The position numbers and the translations under genes are program-made. Below are positions 18,390 to 26,570 of a stretch of 64,000 nucleotides of DNA, piece after piece. Each line of letters begins with the position of its first letter. Position 1 is the first letter of the stretch. The DNA is taken from the NCBI RefSeq assembly GCF_039532215.1, contig NZ_BAAARN010000001.1, positions 215,624 through 279,623 of the forward strand, in the 5' to 3' direction. The notes below the pieces were generated by a model, which saw nothing but the letters and a program-made list of their open reading frames with translations, made no database searches and was not told the origin of the DNA. The DNA is from Pedococcus aerophilus (GTDB lineage Bacteria; Actinomycetota; Actinomycetes; Actinomycetales; Dermatophilaceae).

Positions 18390-18854
18390 TTGAAGTCACT
18401 TCGCATCGGAGAGCTCGCCCCGGAGTTCGACCTTCCCGACCAGACCGGCACCCAGCGCAGTCTGACCAGCCTGCTCGCGGAGGGGAGCGTCGTCCTCTTC
18501 TTCTACCCGGCGGCGCTCAGCGGTGGCTGCACCAAGGAGGCCTGCCACTTCCGCAACCTCAAGGCGGAGTTTGCGGCGGCCGGTGCCCAGCCCGTCGGCA
18601 TCAGCATGGACACGGTCGACGCCCAGGCGCAGTTCGACGGCAAGGAGTCGCTCGGCATGCCACTGCTGTCCGACGCGGACGGTGCCGTCGCCACCGCCTT
18701 CGGGGTGCGCCGGAAGTACATCACCCCGGTGAAGCGGGCGACCTTCGTCATCGCCCCCGACCGCCGGATCATCGAGGTCATCGAGTCCGAGTGGAGCATG
18801 GACAAGCACGCGGACACCGCCCTGCAGGTCCTCGGCGCGCCCGTCAAGCGCTGA
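18390..18854 (+). CDS. Peroxiredoxin, BCP/PrxQ type
   Basis: 154 aa thiol peroxidase. The active-site segment GGCTKEACHFRN holds the peroxidatic Cys and a resolving Cys five residues later, as in atypical 2-Cys PrxQ proteins. The start is TTG 18390 with AGGAGG at 18378-18383, six nt upstream; no ATG or GTG fits the family N-terminus (LKSLRIGELAPEFDLPDQ). It is divergent from marR, so its promoter lies close to the MarR operator. Confidence 0.9.
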   Translation: MKSLRIGELAPEFDLPDQTGTQRSLTSLLAEGSVVLFFYPAALSGGCTKEACHFRNLKAEFAAAGAQPVGISMDTVDAQAQFDGKESLGMPLLSDADGAVATAFGVRRKYITPVKRATFVIAPDRRIIEVIESEWSMDKHADTALQVLGAPVKR

Positions 18855-18872
18855 CGCCAGACCCTCCGGAGC

Positions 18873-18912
18873 CGGTGCGGTCCCTGGCCTCAGCCACGCA
18901 GGGACCGCACCG
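18873..18912. terminator. Shared terminator between convergent prx and lig
   Basis: A perfect 13-bp stem (18873-18885 with 18900-18912) has the ligase stop codon (18890-18892) inside its 14-nt loop. The right arm is therefore ligase coding sequence. Confidence 0.65.
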
Positions 18913-20422
18913 TGGCGACGGTGTCAGCCTCTTCGGCGGTCTTGTCGTCGCGGTAGCGGAGCACCCGGGCGAAGCGAAGGGCCATCCCGCCGGGGTAGCG
19001 CGACGACGTCTGGATGCCGTCGAAGGCGATCTCGACGACCTGCTCGGGCCGCACGTGCACGACGTGGCCCTTGCGGCTGGTCTCGAGCTCGAGGAACCGC
19101 GCCGTCTGCCAGGTGAGGACCTCGTCGGTCATCCCCTTGAACGTCTTGCCCAGCATGACGAAGCCACCGGTCTCGGGGTCGCGGGCACCCAGGTGGATGT
19201 TGGACAGCCACCCCTCGCGACGGCCGCTGCCCCACTCGACGGCCAGCACGACGAGGTCGAGGGTGTGCCGGGGCTTGACCTTGACCCAGCCCGCACCACG
19301 GCGCCCGGCTGCATACGGGGCTGACGGCGTCTTCACGACGACGCCCTCGTGCCCCTCGGCGACCAGGCGGTGGAAGAACTCGGCGGCCTCGCTCGCCGAC
19401 GGCGCCAGCGTTCGCGGCACCTGCCACGGCTCGGGGACGAGGCCGGCGAGCCGGTCGAAACGCTCGGTCGCAGGCAGGTCGAGCAGGTCCTCGCCGTCGA
19501 CGTGCAGCAGGTCGAAGAAGTAGGGCGTCACGGGGACCGCGGCGCGCAGCTCGTCGACGCCGGTGCTGCTCATCGTGCGTGACGCCGTCTCCTGGAAGGG
19601 CCTCGGCCGACCCGCGTCGTCGAGCGCGATCGCCTCCCCGTCGATGACCAGGCGTCGAGCCGGCAGGGCCAGCACCGCCTCGACCACCTCGGGGAGGCGG
19701 TCGGTGATGTCGTCGAGGGAGCGGGTGAAGAGCCGGACCTCGTCGCCGTCGCGATGGGCCTGCAGGCGGATGCCGTCGAGCTTGCCGTCGACGAAGGCAC
19801 TCCCGTCGCCGGGGGCGACCTGCTCCCAGGCCGCCTCGACGTCGGGGGCGGACGCGGCCAGCATGGGCCGCACCGGGCGACCGACCTCCAGCCCGATCTC
19901 GGCCAGCGCCGCACTGCCGCCGGCGAGGGCAGCTGCCGCGACGGGCCCGGTGTGGCCGGCGAGCATCACCGCGCGACGGACCTCGGCCTCGGGGACCTCG
20001 GACGCCGAGGCGATGGCGGCCAGCATGACGCCGTCGAGCGCCCCCTGACGCACCTGGCCGGTGACCAGGGCCCGCAGGTAGACCTGCTCGTCGGCGGTCA
20101 GCCGCTCAAACAGTTCCACCACCGCCGCCGCCCGGGTGGCGCCCGAGCCGGCGCCGCCGATGTGGCCGATGGTCGTGAGCGCCTCGTCCACCTCGGCCAC
20201 CGTCACCGACGGCTCGGCCGCGGGCTCGGGCAGGGTGGACAGCCCGCGCCAGCTCACCCCGATGCGCCGTTGCGGCAGGACCCCGGAGAGGTAGGCGGCG
20301 ACCGTCGCCGCGTCGTCGGGGCCGGCGGACCGCAGCGCGTCGGCGACGGCGGCGGTCTTGGCGAGGCGGGAACGGGTCGCGGACGCCGTGTGGGACGCGG
20401 CGACGACATCGGCGAGGAGCAC
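18890..20422 (-). CDS. lig: ATP-dependent DNA ligase
   Basis: 510 aa, stand-alone LigB-type enzyme. N-terminal DNA-binding domain to about residue 190; adenylation motif [10 protein letters not shown] with the nucleophilic Lys near residue 213; then motif III/IIIa ([10 protein letters not shown]), IV ([10 protein letters not shown]) and the C-terminal OB domain beginning with [14 protein letters not shown]. It acts alongside the NAD-dependent replicative ligase in repair. GTG 20422 lies 6 nt after TAGGTT (20429-20434). No Ku or polymerase domain gene is adjacent, so an NHEJ role is not indicated. Confidence 0.95.
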   Translation of the reverse strand: MLLADVVAASHTASATRSRLAKTAAVADALRSAGPDDAATVAAYLSGVLPQRRIGVSWRGLSTLPEPAAEPSVTVAEVDEALTTIGHIGGAGSGATRAAAVVELFERLTADEQVYLRALVTGQVRQGALDGVMLAAIASASEVPEAEVRRAVMLAGHTGPVAAAALAGGSAALAEIGLEVGRPVRPMLAASAPDVEAAWEQVAPGDGSAFVDGKLDGIRLQAHRDGDEVRLFTRSLDDITDRLPEVVEAVLALPARRLVIDGEAIALDDAGRPRPFQETASRTMSSTGVDELRAAVPVTPYFFDLLHVDGEDLLDLPATERFDRLAGLVPEPWQVPRTLAPSASEAAEFFHRLVAEGHEGVVVKTPSAPYAAGRRGAGWVKVKPRHTLDLVVLAVEWGSGRREGWLSNIHLGARDPETGGFVMLGKTFKGMTDEVLTWQTARFLELETSRKGHVVHVRPEQVVEIAFDGIQTSSRYPGGMALRFARVLRYRDDKTAEEADTVATVRSLRG

Positions 20423-20487
20423 GCTCCGAACCTAGCCGCCGGTGCCGACAACCGCCCCGACGACCGCCCCGACGACCAGGCCGAGCG

Positions 20488-20528
20488 CCGACCGCGCCCC
20501 GCCGAGGAGCTCGACGGGGCGCGGTCGG
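20488..20528 (-). terminator. Terminator of ald
   Basis: A perfect 14-bp stem (20488-20501 with 20515-20528, 13-nt loop) begins 17 nt past the ald stop codon. No T-tract. The remaining gap to lig shows an imperfect tandem repeat of CGACCGCCCC near 20451-20472. Confidence 0.65.
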
Positions 20529-20544
20529 TGCGACGCAGCGGTGC

Positions 20545-21663
20545 TCAGCCGGCGAGCACGTCCGCGAGGTCGACGGAGTCGAAACCGTGTGCCTCGGCCA
20601 CGGGGGCGTAGGTGACGTGCCCGTCGTGGGTGTTGAGGCCGAGCGCGAGCGGACGGTTGGCACCCAGGGCCGAGCGCCACCCCTGGTTGGCGAGCTGCAC
20701 GGCATACGGCAGGGTCACGTTGGTGAGCGCGTAGGTGCTGGTGTGCGGCACCGCCCCCGGCATGTTCGCGACGCAGTAGAAGACCGAGTTGTGGACCTCG
20801 TAGGTGGGGTCGGCGTGGGTCGTCGGACGGGAGTCCTCGAAGCAGCCGCCCTGGTCGATGGAGATGTCGACGAGCACCGAGCCCGGCTTCATCCGCGAGA
20901 CCTGCTCGTTGGTGACGAGCTTGGGCGCCTTGGCGCCGGGGACGAGGACCGCGCCGATGACGAGGTCGGCGTCGGCGATCGCCCGCTCCACCTCGTAGGC
21001 GTTGGAGGCGACGGTCTGGCAGTGGCCCTGGTAGATCGCGTCCGCGTGGCGCAGCTTGCTGATGTCGCGGTCGAGCAGGAGGACCTCGGCCTGCATGCCC
21101 AGCGCGATGGCGGCGGCGTTCATGCCGGAGACCCCGGCGCCGATGACGACCACCTTCGCGGCATACACCCCGCTCACGCCACCCATGAGGACGCCGCGGC
21201 CGCCCTGGGCGCGCATCAGGGTGTGGGCCCCGACCTGGGGCGCGAGCCGGCCTGCGACCTCGGACATGGGCGCGAGCAGCGGCAGGGAGCGGTCGGGCAG
21301 CTCGACGGTCTCGTAGGCGATGCCGGTCACCTTGCGCTTGACCAGCTCCTCCGTGAGGGGGCGGTCGGCGGCGAGGTGGAGGTAGGTGAAGAGGGTCTGG
21401 CCCTCGCGCATGCGGTGGTACTCCGCCTCGATCGGCTCCTTGACCTTGAGGATCAGGTCACCGGTGCCCCAGACGTCGTCGGCGGTGTCGAGGATCGTCG
21501 CCCCGGCGGCGACGTAGTCCTCGTCGAGGATGGAGGAGCCGACACCGGCGTCCTTCTCGACGTACACCTCGTGGCCGTGGACGACGAGCTCGTGCACCCC
21601 CGACGGCGTGATGGCGACGCGGTACTCGTTGTTCTTGACCTCGCGGGGGATCCCGACCTTCAT
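20545..21663 (-). CDS. ald: Alanine dehydrogenase
   Basis: 372 aa, family length. It interconverts L-alanine and pyruvate plus ammonia with NAD. Catalytic Lys75 (ILKVKEP) and His96 (FTYLHLA) are in the expected places, and the NAD-binding loop [14 protein letters not shown] is near residue 170. GAGGAG precedes ATG 21663 by 6 nt. It stands alone with its own terminator. Confidence 0.96.
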   Translation of the reverse strand: MKVGIPREVKNNEYRVAITPSGVHELVVHGHEVYVEKDAGVGSSILDEDYVAAGATILDTADDVWGTGDLILKVKEPIEAEYHRMREGQTLFTYLHLAADRPLTEELVKRKVTGIAYETVELPDRSLPLLAPMSEVAGRLAPQVGAHTLMRAQGGRGVLMGGVSGVYAAKVVVIGAGVSGMNAAAIALGMQAEVLLLDRDISKLRHADAIYQGHCQTVASNAYEVERAIADADLVIGAVLVPGAKAPKLVTNEQVSRMKPGSVLVDISIDQGGCFEDSRPTTHADPTYEVHNSVFYCVANMPGAVPHTSTYALTNVTLPYAVQLANQGWRSALGANRPLALGLNTHDGHVTYAPVAEAHGFDSVDLADVLAG

Positions 21664-21801
21664 GTGGCGCTCCTCAGGGCTAGGCGTGGTCCTCGAACAA
21701 TGGCGGAGATGGCGCGTGCTGCCAACCTCGACGCAGAGGACCGTGCTCAGGGGAGCGCGGCGGGCGCCTCGGCACCGGGCCGGGGCGGGGGAGCGGTCGA
21801 C

Positions 21802-21987
21802 TCAGGGGGCGACTGCGGAGGAGTGGTTGAGCGCACCGATCAGGGCGACCCGCCACGGGGTGGCCTCGCGGCTCGTGCGGCAGGACGCGCCGCCGCAGGA
21901 GCACATCCAGACCCAGCCACCGAGGCTGGAGCGCTGGACGCGAGGATGGTGGAGGGCTGAGGACCGGTGGGCCGTGCGGCTGTTCAT
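21802..21987 (-). CDS. Small Cys-containing protein, unknown
   Basis: 61 aa, unrecognised. Sequence runs from MNSRTAHRSSALHHPRVQRS to a C-terminal half with Trp and a C-x-C-x4-C cluster (WMCSCGGASC) and ends in SSAVAP. Support for coding: ATG 21987 is 6 nt after TACCTT on the minus strand (21994-21999 complement region), the same leaderless spacing as 30 other genes here, and the C-x-C cluster looks like a metal site. It fills part of an otherwise empty gap. It could still be a chance open frame. Confidence 0.45.
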   Translation of the reverse strand: MNSRTAHRSSALHHPRVQRSSLGGWVWMCSCGGASCRTSREATPWRVALIGALNHSSAVAP

Positions 21988-22212
21988 CTCTCGAAGGTAG
22001 GACTGGGCGAGCACGCCCACCGGGCGCCGCGCCGCAGGTCGGCCACCCTCACGAGGCATCCCGGCCGAACGGACGAGACGGGTATGGGGCGTTGTCGCCA
22101 CCCCTCGTCACCGCACGGACCGTCGGGTGTCCGGGACGGGGGCGTGGAGAGGTCCATCGGGGTCGTCCGGCGACGTCCTGACGGGGTGGTTTTCCCTTGG
22201 CACCGAGGCGGT
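21988..22212. other. Intergenic region without recognised gene
   Basis: About 225 nt between the small ORF and the tRNA promoter. Open frames here are short and lack start signals. I see no RNA fold, repeat or operator. Confidence 0.5.
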
Positions 22213-22242
22213 TTGGGAGTTGTGCCCGCTGACGTGTATCGT
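22213..22242 (+). promoter_or_regulatory. Promoter of tRNA-Leu
   Basis: TTGGGA (22213-22218), 18-nt spacer, TATCGT (22237-22242). A start near 22249 would give a leader of about 40 nt before the tRNA. Confidence 0.5.
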
Positions 22243-22288
22243 TCCGGGTCGCAGCAGGCGCTCCTCTGGAGGGCATGTGAAACACCTT

Positions 22289-22376
22289 GTCCGGGTGGCG
22301 GAATGGCAGACGCGCTAGCTTGAGGTGCTAGTGCCCTTTATCGGGCGTGGGGGTTCAAGTCCCCCTCCGGACACCA
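22289..22376 (+). tRNA. tRNA-Leu (anticodon GAG)
   Basis: 88 nt including an encoded CCA (22374-22376). The acceptor stem GTCCGGG pairs with TCCGGAC (one G-U). The anticodon stem CTAGC/GCTAG encloses the loop TTGAGGT, giving anticodon GAG for CUC/CUU codons. A long variable arm (GCCC/GGGC) marks it as class II, and GGGTTCAAGTCCC forms the T arm. Two further hairpins and a copy of its 3' end follow. Confidence 0.97.
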
Positions 22377-22394
22377 ATGCGAAGAGGACCCCCA
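22360..22394 (+). repeat. 35-bp direct repeat, copy 1 (tRNA-Leu 3' end)
   Basis: Identical over 35 nt to 22475-22509. It covers the last 17 nt of the tRNA with CCA plus the left arm of the downstream hairpin. The two copies are offset by 115 bp. Confidence 0.9.
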
Positions 22395-22421
22395 TGCTTC
22401 ACCGGGGGTCCTCTTCGCATT
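22376..22421 (+). terminator. Terminator hairpin 1 after tRNA-Leu
   Basis: A perfect 18-bp stem, 22376-22393 with 22404-22421, and a 10-nt loop. It begins at the final A of the tRNA CCA. Confidence 0.8.
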
Positions 22422-22440
22422 GAAGCCAGCAGGTGGACTT

Positions 22441-22478
22441 GGGAGCCCGCCGCAGCGGAGCGAGGACGGGCGGCTCCC
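22441..22478 (+). repeat. Imperfect hairpin between the two repeat copies
   Basis: GGGAGCC-(C)-GCC at 22441-22451 pairs with GGCGGCTCCC at 22469-22478 (10 bp with one bulged C). Its right arm runs into the second copy of the direct repeat. Confidence 0.5.
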
Positions 22479-22509
22479 CCTCCGGACACCAATGCGAAGA
22501 GGACCCCCA
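22475..22509 (+). repeat. 35-bp direct repeat, copy 2 (tRNA-Leu 3' fragment)
   Basis: Exact second copy of the tRNA-Leu 3' terminal 17 nt (with CCA) plus the first part of its terminator. No tRNA body precedes it. Confidence 0.9.
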
Positions 22510-22530
22510 CAGACGTGGGGGTCCTCTTCG
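22495..22530 (+). terminator. Terminator hairpin 2
   Basis: A perfect 15-bp stem (22495-22509 with 22516-22530), 6-nt loop, followed by TTT. The loop differs from hairpin 1 but both arms match it. Confidence 0.75.
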
Positions 22531-22558
22531 TTTCCCCGACGCGCCTAGGGTGGACGGC

Positions 22559-23914
22559 ATGAGCGATGCCACCAGCCCTGCCCCTTCCGTCGACGGCCCC
22601 GTCGAAGGTCCGGTCGACGAGGTCGTGCGGATCTGCCGGGACCTCATCCGGATCGACTCCACGAACTACGGCGACGGCAGCGGCCCGGGGGAGCGGGAGG
22701 CGGCGGAGTACGTCGTCGCGCAGCTGCGCGAGGTCGGCCTCGAGCCCACGGTCGTCGAGAGCGACCCCGGCCGGGTCAGCGTCATCGTCCGGGTCGAGGG
22801 GCGGGACCGGGACCGGCCCGCCCTGTGCATCCACGGCCACCTCGACGTCGTGCCGGCGAACGCGGCCGACTGGCAGGTCGACCCGCTGAGCGCCGAGCTG
22901 CGTGACGGCTGCGTCTGGGGTCGCGGCGCCGTCGACATGAAGGACATGGACGCCATGATCCTGGCCAACATCCGCGACCTCGCCCGACGTGGCGCCAAGC
23001 CGCCGCGCGACGTGGTGTTCGCCTTCTTCGCCGACGAGGAGGCCGGGGGAGTCAAGGGCTCGCACCACGTCGTCAAGACCCGTCCCGAGCTGTTCGACGG
23101 CGTCACCGAGGCGGTCAGCGAGGTCGGCGGCTACAGCGTCACCGTCCCGACCAAGGACGGCGAGCAGACCCGCGCCTACCTCGTGCAGACCGCCGAGAAG
23201 GGCATCCTCTGGCTGCGCCTCGTCGCCACCGGGCGCGCCGGCCATGGCTCGGTGCCGAACCCCGACAACGCGATCGTCCACCTGGCCGAGGCCATCAGCC
23301 GGATCAACGCCCACAAGTGGCCGCGCGAGTACATCGCCTCGGTCCGCGAGCTCCTCGACGGGCTCAGCGACCTCACCGGCACGAGCTACTCCGACGAGGA
23401 CCTCGACGAGCTCCTCGACCACCTCGGGGGCGCGCAGGGCTTCGTGCGCGGGACGCTCCAGGACACCGCGAACTTCACGATGACCGAGGCCGGCTACAAG
23501 CACAACGTCATCCCGCAGGGCGCCAGCGCGGCGCTGGACTGCCGCTTCCTGCCGGGCCACGACGAGGACCTGCTCGCCACGATCCGTGAGCTCGCGGGCG
23601 ACAAGGTCGAGGTGCAGGTCGTCCACCGCGACATCGCGCTGGACTCGCCGTTCGAGGGTGCCCTGGTCGACGCGATGACCGCGGCCCTGCTCGCCGAGGA
23701 CCCCGGCGCCCAGGTCCTGCCGTACTGCCTCTCCGGCGGCACCGACAACAAGGCCCTGAGCACCCTCGGCATCACCGGCTACGGCTTCGCGCCGCTCCAG
23801 CTCCCCGCGGACCTCGACTTCGCCCCGATGTTCCACGGCATCGACGAGCGGGTGCCGGTGTCGGCCCTGGAGTTCGGCGCCAAGGTGCTCCAGCGCTTCA
23901 TCGCGACCTGCTGA
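22559..23914 (+). CDS. M20/M25/M40 family metallopeptidase
   Basis: 451 aa. Di-zinc amidohydrolase/peptidase fold: HGHLDVVPAN (first metal His and catalytic Asp), GRGAVDMKDM (bridging Asp), FADEEAGG (catalytic Glu and metal Glu), and a C-terminal metal His region (MFHGIDERV). The lid domain is at about residues 200-330. Probable dipeptidase/aminoacylase; the substrate is unknown. ATG 22559 lies 7 nt after TAGGGT (22546-22551). The longer frame to 22433 would run through the terminator and is rejected. Confidence 0.9.
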   Translation: MSDATSPAPSVDGPVEGPVDEVVRICRDLIRIDSTNYGDGSGPGEREAAEYVVAQLREVGLEPTVVESDPGRVSVIVRVEGRDRDRPALCIHGHLDVVPANAADWQVDPLSAELRDGCVWGRGAVDMKDMDAMILANIRDLARRGAKPPRDVVFAFFADEEAGGVKGSHHVVKTRPELFDGVTEAVSEVGGYSVTVPTKDGEQTRAYLVQTAEKGILWLRLVATGRAGHGSVPNPDNAIVHLAEAISRINAHKWPREYIASVRELLDGLSDLTGTSYSDEDLDELLDHLGGAQGFVRGTLQDTANFTMTEAGYKHNVIPQGASAALDCRFLPGHDEDLLATIRELAGDKVEVQVVHRDIALDSPFEGALVDAMTAALLAEDPGAQVLPYCLSGGTDNKALSTLGITGYGFAPLQLPADLDFAPMFHGIDERVPVSALEFGAKVLQRFIATC

Positions 23915-23918
23915 GGTT

Positions 23919-23953
23919 CGGTATGGCGCGGGGCCCGGCCCCGCGCCATACCG
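23919..23953 (+). terminator. Terminator of the M20 peptidase gene
   Basis: 15-bp perfect stem (23919-23933 with 23939-23953) and 5-nt loop, extended by GAGGT/ACCTC across a one-base bulge, directly after the stop codon. Confidence 0.7.
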
Positions 23954-24047
23954 ACCTCGGTCACGGGTTTCCTACTCACCCGTAGCCTTCGCGCGCGTGT
24001 CTCGTTTGACCGGATACAGACCCCGCTTGTCCGGCAAAGGAGCCACC

Positions 24048-25001
24048 ATGACCCGGCGTCGCCCCCACCTGCTCGCCCTGCGCTCGGTCGCCGCGCTCGG
24101 GGTGGCTGCCACCCTCGCCGCGCTGACGGCCCCGATGTCGCACGCCGGCGGCCTGCCCGAGCCCGTGAGCACTGCCGTCGGCAGTGCCACGTCGGCCGTC
24201 AAGGGGGCCACGGGCGGGTTGGGCCTGCCCGTCCCCAGCGCCCCGACCACGGTGCCCACGACGCGGCTGCCCACGGGCACACTGCCCACGGGCGCCGGGT
24301 CCACGACCGCGACCAGCGGCCCGTCGTCCACCGGCACCGCCCGGCCCGGGAACGCGGGCGGCACCCCGTCCAGCTCCACGACGTCCCCCCGACCGGGATC
24401 GGGCGCATCGCCGGCACCGGGCACCGGCAACGGCGCCGTTGTCGACTCGCCGGCGGCGACGGTCTGCCTCATCCCCACGGGGACGTCCTCGCCCGCGGTC
24501 GAGGTGGACCTCGAGGCGGCCGGGGTCGACCTCTCCTCACCACTGGTCAAGCAGTTCCCCCAGGCCCTCGCCCGCTGCCCGAGGGGTGCGGTCCCCGCCG
24601 GCGACCACGTGCTGTCGGTCGACGCCGCCATCAAGGGCCTGCTCGGCGCCTGCGTGCGCGTGACGCGTCAGGTGGTCCCGGTGCAGACGACCCTGGTGGT
24701 GCTCGACCGCGATCTGATCACCGAGCTGACCAAGGCCGGCGTCCCCCTCGACCGCCTGGTCGTCCCGTGCCCCCGAGAGGCCACCGCGCCGCCCACGGCC
24801 GACGCACCGACGGAAGCGGACCCCGGTCGACCGGCGGCGAGCTCCCGCCCGGCACAGGCCTCGGCGCTGCCCGCCGGGCTGGCCTTCACCGGCAGCGACT
24901 CGGTGCCGCTGGCCATGGTCGGCGCGGGGCTTCTGTGGCTCGGCGTCCTGCTGACGCGACGCGCCCGGGCCGCGTTCAGTACTGACGAGGGACGCGGATG
25001 A
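24048..25001 (+). CDS. Secreted surface protein with LAXTG sorting signal
   Basis: 317 aa. A Sec signal peptide (MTRRRPHLLALRSVAALGV to SHAGG) is followed by a Pro/Thr/Ser-rich linker (residues about 45-135), a small domain with paired Cys, and a second linker. The C-terminus carries LAFTG, a hydrophobic helix (SVPLAMVGAGLLWLGVLL) and a basic tail (TRRARAAF). LAXTG is the recognition motif of class E sortases in high-GC Gram-positives, so anchoring to peptidoglycan is likely. AAAGGAG lies 6 nt before ATG 24048. GTG 23997, 8 nt after TAGCCT, is an alternative start that lengthens the n-region. Confidence 0.82.
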   Translation: MTRRRPHLLALRSVAALGVAATLAALTAPMSHAGGLPEPVSTAVGSATSAVKGATGGLGLPVPSAPTTVPTTRLPTGTLPTGAGSTTATSGPSSTGTARPGNAGGTPSSSTTSPRPGSGASPAPGTGNGAVVDSPAATVCLIPTGTSSPAVEVDLEAAGVDLSSPLVKQFPQALARCPRGAVPAGDHVLSVDAAIKGLLGACVRVTRQVVPVQTTLVVLDRDLITELTKAGVPLDRLVVPCPREATAPPTADAPTEADPGRPAASSRPAQASALPAGLAFTGSDSVPLAMVGAGLLWLGVLLTRRARAAFSTDEGRG

Positions 25002-25161
25002 TCTTGCGGCGCAGCCAGGTCCGCTGGACCCCGCCGAGGTAGATCCGGGTTCGGTGCAGCTCCCAGTGGCCGTACTCGGCGTGCTCCACCAGGGCGCGTC
25101 GGATGTCGGACCGGGAATCTCCTCGCGTGAAGCTCACCACGCGGTACTCGTACTCAACCAT
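24976..25161 (-). CDS. DUF5703 family protein
   Basis: 61 aa. EYEYRVVSFTRGDSRSDIRR and the sequence AEYGHWELHRTRIYLGG match the small actinobacterial family DUF5703 of unknown function. Possible starts are ATG 25161 (MVEYEY, as in homologs), ATG 25170 and GTG 25176. The 3' end overlaps the convergent surface-protein gene by 26 bp. Confidence 0.78.
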   Translation of the reverse strand: MVEYEYRVVSFTRGDSRSDIRRALVEHAEYGHWELHRTRIYLGGVQRTWLRRKIIRVPRQY

Positions 25162-25199
25162 CGACGCCATTGTCACCCAGAACCCGCTACGGTCGGCAC

Positions 25200-25535
25200 A
25201 TGACCGCAGACCCGCGTGGCGCGCTGGCCGACCTCGTGGCCGCTTTCGAGCGGCACCTCGAGGCCTCGGCCTCCAAGCGCGGGGAGGACGACCCCACGGT
25301 CATCGCGTCGTACGACGACCTCGCCGACGCCTTCGCCTCCTACGACGACGCCCTCCTCCAGGCCTACGGCGAGATGACGCCCCTGGACATCTACGACGGT
25401 GACGACGAGGACGACGACGAAGAGCTGGACGACCACTCCGACGAGGACGGCGACGGGGCGGTCTACTCGGGCCTCGACGACGCCGACTACGACGACGACA
25501 CGGATGACGACGACGAGGCCGACGACCGCCGCTGA
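25200..25535 (+). CDS. Small acidic protein
   Basis: 111 aa. The first 65 residues form a helical segment (GALADLVAAFERHLEASASK) and the remainder is almost entirely Asp/Glu (EDDDEELDDHSDEDGD). Similar actinobacterial proteins are sometimes labelled primosomal, but nothing here supports that. ATG 25200 lies 6 nt after TACGGT (25188-25193). Confidence 0.75.
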   Translation: MTADPRGALADLVAAFERHLEASASKRGEDDPTVIASYDDLADAFASYDDALLQAYGEMTPLDIYDGDDEDDDEELDDHSDEDGDGAVYSGLDDADYDDDTDDDDEADDRR

Positions 25536-25554
25536 GGCGTGCTGACCCCAGCCG

Positions 25555-26493
25555 TCAGTCGGACACCTCGTCGAGCGCGGCCACGAGCTCGGCCGGCAGC
25601 TCGAGGTCCTCACTGGCCAGGGACGTGCGCAGCTGCGCGGTGGTGCGGGCCCCGACGACCGGGCTCACCACACCCGGGCGGTCTCGCACCCAGGCCAGGG
25701 CGACCTCGGCGGCGCTGACCTCCAGCCCCCTGGCGGCGATGGCCAGCGCCTCGACGACGGCGGTGCTGCGGTCGTCGAGGTAGCGGGCCGTGAACCGCGG
25801 GAAGTCCCGCGATGCGGCGCGGGAGTCGGCCGGGACGCCGTGACGGTACTTGCCGGTGAGCACGCCGCGCCCCAGCGGCGACCAGGGCAGGATCCCGAAG
25901 CCCAGCGCCTGCGCCGCGTCGAGCAGGTCGGGCTCCGGGTGTCGGTGCACGAGGGAGTACTCGACCTCGTTGGCCACCAACGGAACTCGCGACTGCTCAA
26001 GCAGCGAGAACGCCCGCGCGCTCTGCCACCCGCTGAAGTTGGAGACCCCGACGTACCTCGCCCGACCGGTGGCGACAGCCCACTCGAGCGCCGAGAGCGT
26101 CTCGGCCAGCGGCGACTCGTCCGACCAGGTGTGGACGAGCCAGAGGTCGACGTGGTCGGTGCCGAGGCGTTCCAGCGAGGTGTCCAGCTGGCGCAGGAGG
26201 CTGTGGCGCGAGGTGTCGACGACCCGCTGGCCCGAGCGGCGCGAGATGCCCGACTTGGTGCAGATGACCACGTCCTCGCGGTCCACGCCGTCGTCCAGCA
26301 GGCGGCCGATGATCTCCTCGGAGGCGCCGTCGGAGTAGCCGTGGGCGGTGTCCACGAAGTTGCCGCCGGCATCGAGGAACATCCGGAGCTGGTCGCGGGC
26401 GCCCTCCACGTCGGTGGTCCGACCCCAGGTCATCGTCCCCAGGGCGAGCCGTGACACCGACAGGCCGGAGGTCCCCATTCGTCGCTGGCGCAT
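25555..26493 (-). CDS. Aldo/keto reductase
   Basis: 312 aa TIM-barrel NADPH-dependent oxidoreductase of the AKR superfamily. N-terminal MGTSGLSVSRLALGTMTWG, catalytic Asp/Tyr segment NFVDTAHGYSDGASEE, Lys in VVICTKSG, His in DLWLVHTWS, and the C-terminal NADP-binding region (SPVVGARTTAQL). ATG 26493 lies 8 nt after TACGGT (26502-26507). The physiological substrate is unknown. Confidence 0.92.
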   Translation of the reverse strand: MRQRRMGTSGLSVSRLALGTMTWGRTTDVEGARDQLRMFLDAGGNFVDTAHGYSDGASEEIIGRLLDDGVDREDVVICTKSGISRRSGQRVVDTSRHSLLRQLDTSLERLGTDHVDLWLVHTWSDESPLAETLSALEWAVATGRARYVGVSNFSGWQSARAFSLLEQSRVPLVANEVEYSLVHRHPEPDLLDAAQALGFGILPWSPLGRGVLTGKYRHGVPADSRAASRDFPRFTARYLDDRSTAVVEALAIAARGLEVSAAEVALAWVRDRPGVVSPVVGARTTAQLRTSLASEDLELPAELVAALDEVSD

Positions 26494-26570
26494 GGTTCCT
26501 CACCGTAGTCGCAGCAGTCGGGACGGCCCGCCTCGGCACGCGCGGCCGGACCCGCCGATAGCCTCGGCCC

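Noticed and set aside
20449-20472. CGACCGCCCC tandem repeat after lig as a satellite
   Set aside because: Only two to three imperfect units in GC-rich intergenic DNA; nothing beyond chance.
25200-25535. Acidic protein as a histone-like or primosomal factor
   Set aside because: The Asp/Glu tail is compatible with many roles and no domain supports either label.
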